Source: Mytilisepta virgata (Eukaryota; Mollusca; Bivalvia; Mytilida; Mytilidae). From it: DNA of 64,000 bases. The notes under the pieces were generated by a model, which did no database searches, was not told where the DNA came from, and worked only from the letters and a program-made list of their open reading frames with translations. The stretch's first letter is position 1. Every line of letters begins with the position of its first letter. A program made the position numbers and the translations under genes. Where the stretch lies: positions 21,282,150 through 21,346,149 of the forward strand of contig CM051514.1 of the NCBI GenBank assembly GCA_028015205.1, given 5' to 3'. Shown here piece by piece: positions 48,777 through 60,700 of this stretch.

Positions 48777-51700
48777 CTAATAACAAAATGCAGTTCTATT
48801 ATTTTAAAGTGATAGGAAACATTTCATTAAGAATGTTTAAGAATGTTTATGGTGTTCATGTTCGAGTTGTTATTCCATTGAACAGATTATGTTGGATGTC
48901 CTCAATAAAATAGCAGGAATATCATTGAGTTGAATAACAATAACGTTGGCCTTTAGAGGTGAACAGCCTAGGCGGGAAACTGCTTATGGACGAAATATCC
49001 CGCCTGAAAATGTCTTCTTGGCCTATATTTAAAATTTCGGTAGAGACAAGTTTTTTTCTTAAACAACGCTTTATTAGTTGAGTTAGTTGGATAAAGTATT
49101 GGATGCACTATAGTAATCAGTGTATATCTTTATATTTAGTTCTGTACAGTGATCTCCATCATAACCAGCAATTTTTTAATTTCAAAATTATCAAATTTCA
49201 AAGAATGTATGTCCTTGGCTCCGACACTAGAAAACTATTTATTTTCTATTTCATATTTTTAAATATTTACTTAAAGGCCTTGAGCAACTGCTGAGTCGTA
49301 AATCGACGAAATGTGCACATCTTTTGCATCAAAATTGATATCAAAGAGTTGTTTTTAATGAGGACCACCATCATCAACATTTTATAATTCTACTAGTAAT
49401 TAAAACTATAACATAATATTTATTGATATGATTTCATAACAAATATAAATATGCATAAAAAAGAAATTGATGGATTTTCATTTCATATCCGATTAACATC
49501 CAATTATCTCATTGGTTTGAATGTAGTCATGTGTCATTCCTTCATCTATGAGAAATTATAATGTCTGCCTTAAAAATGCAAAATAAATGGGATTAAGAAA
49601 CCAATACGTCTGACTCGGACAAATTTAAAAATTGAAAAAATCTCTCTGGTGCGAATACCGGACTGTTTAATAATTCAAGGTTATCGGTTTTCTAAAATAA
49701 ACACACGTTATACGTATGAAGAGTGCATAAATAGAATAACATTGACTTCAACATCACACAATGTACCTTCGTCAATGGATCGGGCATAACCAATGTTTAA
49801 GGCAATATTGTTGTTCATGGACAGTCTATATATCACAATAATGCCCTATTCATAAGTAAATTTTATATAATATTAAGTTGAATTATACTCTTATATACGT
49901 TGTATTGATTTTCTGGTAGAAAGTAGTTTGTATATATGTTAAAAACACACTAACATTTGATATGTATATCGTACCTCCCCATTCAGGAAACAAAACAGCA
50001 TGGACACAACAAAGCCCTGAAATAAATTATAAATAGAAGTTCTGAATACAAAAATGTGCAATCATTTTCTGTTAAAAATCCATATTAAAGAATGTTTCTT
50101 TTTTATTTTCTTTTCAGCATATATTGTGTCGGGCATCCAAATGCAGTAAACTAACTTAGATCGTCTTCTCCGGTGAACAATGTTTATTAAAAAAAAACTG
50201 TAGAACATACAAACAGAAATAATACGTTTGATTCCTGCCGATCATCGCATTAAAAGATATAAACACCTTGACTAAAATAAATTTGGCTCGTTTAATTTTC
50301 ATAAAACTTTTAGGAAATATTTACTTTGACCTGTTGACATAAATGTTGATTTTTTTTAGTAAATAGAATTTCACACTTCACGGGAATAATTTCGTTGAAT
50401 ATATGGCAGTTTGGCAAACATCAATTTTGATCATAGAGAAGCTCAATTTCTCTTTACTTATTAAATTAGATTAAAACGCTTTGGTGATTTTTAAGAGTTA
50501 TCTCCATGTAGTGTTGAGTACCACCTTAATGACGGAATTTACCAGCCTATGGGGCAAGTCTAAACCATCGTAGTCCATGAAACTTTGAACTGATGATTAA
50601 TCGCCTGAATAACCGTCATCAAAAAAAAATCATGTAAATGTCCATCTAGCCTGACAATGGAGAAGCTGGAATGAGTAATTTATAGTATATATTTCACCTT
50701 CTCATGGAGATGCCGAGAGGAGTAATTTTTCAATTCCACGATAGGGCCGAAATATTAGCAGCTGAGCTTATTCCACTCTCAAGGACTCGACTTCATATAC
50801 ACAAGTATTTCTAGATCATATTATGGAAACGTCTTAAATGTTTCTTGTATATCACACCTTCTGAAGAGGCTGAGAGCAGTAATTTTTGTAATGTACATTT
50901 CACTTCAGCAGCTAAGCTACTTCTACTTTTAATGACTCGATTTCATATGCAGCGGAATTTCTAGCTGCTGTGAAGGAACATTCCAAATGTTTATCTTACC
51001 TGAAAAGAACTAAAGAACAGCTCAGTGTACATCCATACAATCTCTACCATTGGTTCTAAACATATTGGTATCGCCATGAATAATATATAATGTACTCCAA
51101 AAAGTGGGATTAAAACCAGAGTTGACTTGGCTAATTTTCTGCAAATATAAGGTACAACTATTTTGCTGACTTTGAATTAATGACCACACTGTTTCCATCT
51201 TATATGGAGACTTCTGGGCTACTAGTTTTTGACATAATTTGTTCATAATTAAGGTAAAAAGTTTTACATAGGCAATTAAAATGTATGTCAAATCATGCAA
51301 TAATTAGAATATCTATAACCACAATAATTAGGTAGAATAATGGCATATTATCATGCAAAGCTCTGCAGCAAAAACAGAAAATTACCTATAGCATTTTGGA
51401 TCCCTACTATGTCCTGCTGATAATTTGGTAAACAACACACGTACTATATTGAGGAAAAATCCAAAATTCACCTGAAACAGACAAGGCATTTCCTGAAAAT
51501 CTACATAAACAATAAAAGCTTTTCGATTCGACTTTGACCATGTTTAATTTAAGTGAAAAGAAATTAAATGGAGAAGAATTTGTATGTACAGTATAGTAGT
51601 ATGAAACATCGATTTATGCCTGCATCTTCTGCCGATTGCGTGATGTGATATTGTCTGCAATACATTTCCCAAAACTGCAATCAAATGTGTCTTAATTCTT

Positions 51701-54700
51701 AATGGAACAGCAAAGAGTAATGCAATTATTCAGGAGCATTATTTTACTTTTAAACTTACAAAAATCGATTTGTCTTTCAACCCTTCTTAGATGCAGAAAT
51801 TAGTTCTGAAGTGAAATATTGCACAGATGACAAATTCGCAAAGCTTACAAAGTAACCATGCACTTTTATCGTGTTTTAACATGTATGAAATAAGTAAACT
51901 CACAACTAATGTCGCTACGACTGGTCCTTGTAATATCCAATAGTAACCGTTGTCTGGATTATGCAAGTTCCAGCACCTGGTTAAAAATACATACCGTAAT
52001 ATAGAATTGGTATACTTTATGAAAAATATACGAATTGCCTAGGGCTTCGTCTCAAACACACGTGTTCTTGTAGTACCATTTGAACATATTCCACCTTACC
52101 ATAATGCACATGTATGTACAAACGTATGAGAGAGACATATTTTCAATTCAGTAAAGTGTTTTAACACGTTATTTTGACGTAGCCTTAGACTCTACAGTAT
52201 CAAACACTAGTAACACATCTTTAATCTTATAAATACATACCGTAGTATCAAATTGGTATACTGTAAAATCGGAAATTATTGCGATGTTTTTATTATTGCG
52301 ATAAATGCGACAGGGTTGTAATCGCAATAATTTAAATTCGCATTTTGGATTTTTTTATTTGAATGAAGCGTGATTTTTCTCAGTATCGCAAAAATTTAAA
52401 CCGCATTTTCGTCTAAAATGACAAAATCGCAATAAAAAATGCACGCAATAATTTCTGAATTTACAGTACTATACGAAAAATATACGAATTGCCTTTGGCT
52501 TCGTCTCAAACACACTTTTTCTTGTAGTAACATTCTGGTCATGTTTATTCTTATTATTCCTTGATTTTTTCGTCATCACAAACTCAAGATCAAAATCAAA
52601 AAATGTTGGCTTGTTGAAGAAAAGTTTAGATACGTTCAGAAAAAGTAAAACAAATTATTTCATTCTTAAATCAATGTTATGAACTGGTCTCGAACAGTTT
52701 TGATCGACTGCGAAAACGATATATCGTTACATGTATCTTGATTCTATCTGAATTTTTTAGGACAATGGTCGTTTAAGAACTGAAATGTGTTACTTGTGAA
52801 AGCCTTCGGAATAATTCGAACCTTGAACTTGAACGACAATGAAACATTTCAATTCAATTTTACATCTGTCAGAACAATGTAATAAAGATATATAGAAAGT
52901 AGAAAGAACTCAAATGATAAGCATTTATTTTAATTACTTACAGTGTGTCTTCGTATAGAATTTTAATAGTCACCCACGGCATCACGCATAACAGTGGTGA
53001 AACTAAAAAATATACATTAAAGTCATCACCTGGGATTATATATTGAATTGCAGAAATGATCATGCACTTAGGTACATGTAAAGGTTGGATCATTGGTGTG
53101 AACTTTCACTGGAAAATTGATAATTATGATTTGTAATAACATGAAGGATTCGCTCACATTAACCAAAGGTTCAAGTGAGCTATTCTCATCACTTGGCGTC
53201 CGTCGTCTGTCATCGTCCGTCGTCCGTTAAATTTTCACAAAAATCTTCTTCTCTGAAACTGCTGAGCCAAATAAAACCAACAAGCCGCAAGCATAATTAG
53301 GATATCTAGTTTTAAAAATGTATCCGATGATCCCGCCTGCATGGCTAAAAGGAGAACATAGGGGTAAACTGCACATAGTAAAAATGTTTACCAGGTAAAG
53401 GTCTACCTGCCATGAAATTTTCAGACGAATCGGTCAACCGTATGTTGGGTTATTTTCTCTGAATTTTTAATTTCGAAGTAAACTTTTCCTGTAAAGATCT
53501 CATCTGAAACCACTGGGCCAATTGCGACCAAACTATGGTGGAATGGTCCTGGGTGGCCCCCTTCTCACAATGTGTCCGGAATCCCCTACTTCCAACCGAC
53601 ATGGCTGCTGTTAAAAAAAATAGAAAAAAGGTGGGATTAATTTAAAAAATCTTCTATGAAAGCACTTGACCAATTGGTACCAGACTTGGCCGCAATGGTC
53701 CTTAGGAGGTCCTTTTTTCAGAATTGTATCTGATGACCCGAATTGTTAACTAAGATGGCCGCCACATTCAAACTTATTTTAACACAGGACCCTATGGGAA
53801 AATTTATTTAAAAATCTTCTTGTTTGAAACCACTTAGCAAATTAGAACTAGGTTTGGTAGCAATGTCCTCAGATGGTCCCCTTTCAGAATTGTGTCCGAT
53901 GACTCGGACTTTTAACCAAGATGGCAGAACTTAGTTTAACGTAGTATCCTATGGGAAAATTAATCTTCTTGTCTGAAACTACGGAGCCAATTGGAACTAA
54001 ACCTGGAAGCAATGGCCTTAGATGGTCTTCTTTCAGAGTTGTGTTCGATGACCCGGGTTGTCAATCAAGATGACTGCCACAGTCGAACATGGTTTAACAT
54101 AGGACACTATGGGAAATTCACTTAAAAATCTTCTTGTCTGAAACTACTGAGCCAATTGGAACTAAATTTGGCAGCAATCGTACTTAAATGCTCTTCTTTC
54201 AGAAATGTGTCCGATCACCTGAATTGTCAACCAAAATGGCCACCACAGTCGAACTTGGTTTATCGTAGGATCCTATGGGAAATTCATTTAAAAATCTTCT
54301 TGTCTGAAACAAGTGAGCCAGTTGGAACCAGACTTGGCAGCAATGGTCCTGACACGGTCCTCTTTGCAGCAATGTTCCTTTGATGGTCCTCTTTCAAAAA
54401 TGTGTCTGATGACCCAGACTGTCAACCAAGATGGCTGCCACAGTCAAACTTAGTTTAATATAGGACCCTATGGGAAAATTCATTGAAAAATATTCTTGTC
54501 TGAAACTACCATCGCAATTGGAACCAGACTTGGCAGCAATCGTCCTTAAATGGTGCTCTTTCTAGAAAATGTCCGAAGACCCTGGCTGTGAACCAAGAAG
54601 GTATCCACAATTGAACTTAGTTTAAGATTGGACCCCACGGGTAAATTGATTTAAGGTTCTTTTTGTCTGAAACCACTGAGCCAGCTGGAATAAGACTTGG

Positions 54701-57700
54701 CAGTAATGGTCCTTAGATGGTTCTCTTTTAGAAATGTGTCAGTTGACCTGGACTGTCAACCAAGATGGCTGCCACAGCCGAACTTAGTTTAACATAGGAT
54801 CCTATTAAAAAAACCAGCCAAATTGACTGCTACACTTAAATTTTTAGTCCTGTTCAAGGTGACAAGTTAAATCCAAGCGAGCGATACAGGTTCTTGAGAG
54901 CCTCTTGTTAGTTTTATTGGTATACCGATTCCTGATGAACAGACAAACGTAAATTTAAATACACATGTATCTTTTTGATTATTGAGAAAATTTGATCATA
55001 GTTTGGCTCAGAACAACAATTAGCCTCTTAAATCATTTTATAGAATATTTGAAAGCAATGACGAAAATGTTTTATTTCGTAAAATGAACTCACCCCATCC
55101 GACCAAGATAAGTACCCTAAACATTCTCCTTGAAATGTTGTGGAATGTCGTTATAAATATCAGAGTATGTAGATAAACCCCTTCCACAAAGATCCACATG
55201 TAGTTAGCGATCAGGAAGTAGAAAAACAATGTGTGAACAAGTTTACACCTCCACGACTGAAAAATAACAAATAAACACTTCCATTACTATAAATCAATTT
55301 TTAACAGGTTTACTCCATCAAATCTGAAACATCTTATAAATAGGAGAGTGACGATTTGATTTTTATGATCTCTGTACAACAGCGTCCATCAACGTGGATT
55401 TATTTTTTGGGGCACTTTTACGCGCAACATTTATTGGGGTTAAACTTCACAATCATTTTGATTAATGTCTTTTAAGTTTTGTTCAAATTTTTTCTTGAAT
55501 CCCCTAAATCTATAGGGGCCCATAAGACTATATAGACTGAAATATATAACAAGCAAGCCAGGTTACAATAAAATGTATCACAAAATACCGAAATAAATTT
55601 GATGCAGTGTATGGCCATTTCGTTGACTGACAACTCATCAGCAGTGCTCGAGATCAAAATGTTGGAAAACTGATCATTTATGATTTATTACATTATCTTA
55701 AACGCTGCAAATGAAGATATCCGTTGCTTTTGATATAAAATCCTTTCACTGTAGTATTTAACTAAATGACAGTTAATGTCGATGTCGATATTTTGATTTC
55801 ATTCAAAGACAAAATTCAAGTGTCTCTATCAAGACTTGTCATTAGAATTAGCAAGAATATAAAAATTCGTAGCAAAATATGGAACTCAAAGGGAAATGTC
55901 ACAATCAAAGGCCAAAAACCTGGCTAGTTCAGGAGACAAGCAAACATCCAGAACAACGGGAAAGCAACAGTCATACTCGGGACTTGGTACAGGCATTTTC
56001 AAATGAAAATGGTGGGTTAAAAGATGTTTTACGGCATGACAAACCTCCCACTTATATGACCGTTGCTATAATTCTAGGTTGTTTACGAAAATGAGTAGCC
56101 GTTAAAACAACCGACTCATAAGTCACATCAGGAAACAGTGGTCAACAATCTCAAGGAATTTCATCAAGACTTACATTGCTGATTATCATGACAAAAATTT
56201 ATGTGAGGCAATTATTTAATTCCAACCGCTTTCAACGAGTAGTCTATGCAATTGTCTGACCAGAAATTAAGTCATAGTAAGTGCGACAAGATTAGTATAA
56301 TCTTTTACCTCATCAGACGATTCTAACTGCTGGATCACTTCTTCCATTATATTTGTCTCATCTGCGGGAATTAAGTTCTCATCTTTAAGAAAGCAGACAA
56401 TGCACCGGAAGATAAATGATAGGAATAAGTTAATGTGAATGGTATTTCTTTGGCATCTCAGTTTACTGAAAAATAAAAAAAAAATGAAAGTAGAAGGTAG
56501 AAGGTATTAAGTATAGATGGGATCTAGTAAATTTTGACTTCTTTTGAAGTGTCAATCATTCTACGAATTTACGGAGGCATACTATGGGAATATTAAAAAC
56601 TATTTTGAAACGACAATCAAGTTTGTAAAATATCTGTCCATTCAAAAAGTTTAAAAAATATGTCTCAAATACGCTTCAATACTAATAAGATATGATGAAA
56701 TCAATGAGAACCCACAGTGAGTTAAATTTTCCTAACCAATGTAGGTAAGGGTGATAATAAATTTGTCTCCCTTTTAGCCTCAGGACAAAAAGGAGAGAAT
56801 TTAATTATCTTCCTTACCTACATTGGTTAGGAAAAGATAACTCACTCTGGTTCCTCATTAATATGACAATGGAAAATATATATATCTGTGTTATACTAAA
56901 ATGACAACTCTTTAACGTAACATAGAACAATTAATTCATGCATCGTTCATGATTAACCATGATTATTTCTATTTACATATCCCGTTGGAATCTGGTATAT
57001 AGCTAAAACACACTTAAACGCCTTTTAAATTTTCCGTACAAAACTACAACAAATTTCTAAGGCCCTTCCTTTTGATGCAGAGGTAAGCCTTAGCTGAGTT
57101 TGATTCCTGTTTGTTTTGATGGTTTTGGTTTTTGACGGCTGTGCTTGTTAATTCATCATTATATAGCCGGATTTCCAACATTCTGATCTCGAGCAATGCT
57201 GATGAGTTGTCAGTCAACGAAATGGCCACACAATGCATCAAATTTATTTCGGTATTTTGTGACACATTCTATTAGCAATGGCATCTACTCACAGACATTT
57301 ACAGACACCTTTATATTTTACAAAGCAGATCCTGATTTTGTTATATCCCGCTTTCAGTAAATGGAAGAACAATTTAATTGCTATCAGAGAGTAAACGCAA
57401 TTGACCCACATTTGTTTAAATGTATACTGATATTTAATATTAGCCTTTATTCTTTATTTACAATTACACTCATGATTATACACAAAACTATACATTACAT
57501 TCTTCATTTCGCATTTTATCCACGAGATCATGGCATTTCTTTAACTCACCTGAATGCCGTCATAATGAAAACAGCTATTGACAGAAAAGTTAAGGAGATG
57601 GCATACCCCACTCTGTACAAAGTTTGTATTGAATGCATGTGGCTCTAAAACGAAAATGAAATACATATCTGAGGCCAGTCGTACATAATTGTTGATATGT

Positions 57701-60700
57701 TCAATAGTAGTCGCAGATATTAACTCTTCTGGATAACTTTGGTATTGAAATTTAAATCAGTATTTAAAAACATATTTACCCGTTATATTCATAGAAAGGT
57801 ACAACATGTAAAAAGTGAGAAAAATTAAAGTACTGATTAAAAAGTTTGAACAAAGCCCTAACGTAACTCCCAGGCAAATTTAGAATTGGGAGTGGTTTAG
57901 TTTTTGTGCTATCTTACTCGAATTATCCTGGGGTTTAATAAAAAGAAAATGGAAAACAGAAAAGGTCAACAATGACATACCAATCAATCAACGCCAACCA
58001 ACAGACAGAAGCATGGACAAAAAATTACAAAAGAGCACAAAACACAAACATGCTCACAACAGAGAGTCACGATAATCTGGCCTGGTATAAACACTGAAAA
58101 TGTGTGAGGTTAATCTCGTTATACGGGTACCAAAATCCCTCTTATCTATCCCGAGAGTCTGGTATTTAAATCATACTATAAACACTAAAACTGTATGATT
58201 ACCAACAAGATGACCGCTTGCTAGAACTGCAAAAATTTGTTGGACGGTACATTATTCAGTGTTCGTTTGTAAAATTATCAAGGACTTTCATACTCATAGC
58301 TGTTGGTCGCTTAATTAAACGAAAAAGTCAGAAATAACACTGCCGTAAAGGGTTTTATGCTATCTGGTCACATGTTGGTATGTAATCTTTTGATAATGAT
58401 AATGGTATTTTTCGTCTGTGTTTCCGGTTGATTTGACTTTATTTTATTTGCCTTTCCCCTTTCTTTTGTTGATCCAGTATTCCTTTGTCGATACTTGTAA
58501 AAGTTGTTGTACATGTTGATAGTGTTTTATTACATCGTAGCACGATTGATTCGAAAAACAGAGTAGACCTGATTATGTATTTTCTCCGGCATCAATTCAC
58601 AAAATCCTTTCTGAATAATAGTTGCGTGGAACATTCTACCTGACCCAACACTAATTTGCTAGAAGCGTCTATGAAATTAATTGTCATTGATTGAATAAAT
58701 TCTATCTGCAGGTACTAAATGAATTTCTATTTTTTTTTCACATCGGGCTTATTATATAATGGCCTATAAATAAAGAACAAATTGACTAGCTTTGTTAAGA
58801 TAAATATAGTCAAAATAACAAAACATTCGTGAATTAATGTGTTGTTCAGTAACTCGTATATTTGTAGGTAGTTGAATATCAAGATTAGTTTTTACATCAA
58901 GTGTGGTGAAATACCGTTTTTTTCCGAGTGAAAGAAAATCTGACGTAACAATAGCCGTCGAAAAAGACGTAACCATAAGAGAAGTCAAATAAAAAATGTA
59001 ATCCATTGTATTTTCTCATAAAACTTTTCAGAACTTCTTTAGTTTATCTTTCCAACAGACGTAAAAACGGCGGGAATTCCCATGCAGAAATTTAATCACT
59101 GGGAAGACGTTAAACATATAATGTATTTTTATCCCACCAATTAAACACGTCAAGAATAGGAGAATATTCACATAATGTCTTTTGATGAGGTAAATGTGAG
59201 GAGGATTTGACTTTTGAACAAAAACGCTTAGTTGCCGAGCCCAACGGACGAGGTGAATAACAGTTTTTCAAAAGTCATTATTGACAAGATAGTTATTGTT
59301 TTATTCAATTCAAATAAATTTTCTGTTTGTTGTCGTATTGAAAATTTCCATTTTCCATTTTTCTATGTTTCCTGCAGTCGTTGTTTACAAGATGGCAGAG
59401 CTAGGTAATGAAGTAAACCCCGGACAGTGGTTCACTTCAGCTCCGGTACACATACGCTGCTTCAACTAGTTTCCATTGGACGATAATAATAGGAGATTTC
59501 CATAATGCTAAAAATAAATGGGTTCCCGATTTCAAGTGGTGAATAAATGTATCCTTTTTGTTCGGTGAATATCCATTTTTTTTTTATACAAAATTTCGTA
59601 TATCCAATTTTCCTATTAAATTATGGATATTATTGAATAAACAAAGTAACTAATCTAAAGGTATTCGAAATTAAAGATTAGTTTTACTGTAGTATTATCG
59701 AACTGAAAAAAAGTCATTACCTGAAACAGTTCTGCTCTCGATACTAAGTCTGTTGGATGTAATGGAGTCGTAGGTATACATCCCGTAAAATTTGTATATG
59801 TGACATTATGTATTGGATGAACAAACCATTCCCCAGATGGAAGACATTGTTTAGTCGCATAGCCTGTAATAATTTTAAGAATTATTTTTTTTACTACATT
59901 CTATTGACATACAAACTTTAGAATGATTCGCCTTTCATGTTCTTCATCTTCAGCTAAAACATGCTCCGTTAACTGCACCCATCATATTGTAAGTGGGAAA
60001 ATTACGTGAAATGCGAAGTCTAGCATCTACTGAAGCAAAAAACTTTTATCTGATTTAGAAAAAAAATGTACATATAATGCTAAAAAGTGAATAATGTAGA
60101 TTAATAACTAATGTCATAAGTAAATGTAAATAATGTTCACCTGAAGAATTAAATCCATGAACATAGGATGGACACTGTAAGTGGACAGTAAATCCTGCTC
60201 TCGTTTTTGGCCAACATATCAATCCATCAAAGAGGCCACTACAATGTGAGCCTGCAACTAAATGTATTAAAAATAGCTTTTAGTGGTGAAATATGATATT
60301 TGTTTTCATTTCGGCATTGTTTTTACAAAGATTTGAAAATCAATATCTTTTATAAGATTAAAAAGTTGCCCTTTTTCAATCCCCCAAAGTTAGACAGAGG
60401 CCACAGTTTTGTAAGACTATTTTCAGTTTTCGCCCCTTCCATGTTTTAAAAAAACACAATTAAGTATGAAATCTGTTCCTGAAGGTTATGATTGTTACCA
60501 CTTTTTGATAAATATAAAAAATATGGGTATGTGTCGATCAGATATCCTATCTGAAAGTGCATAGTATCAGATAATTAAAACGTTCAAATGATAATACATA
60601 CGTGTTTCATTCTGTGTTTCTAATATGTCTGAAATACATCTGGACTTTACATCACTTAAAACTTTCAACTGGTCTAGTTGTGTCACTTCCTAAAATAAAT

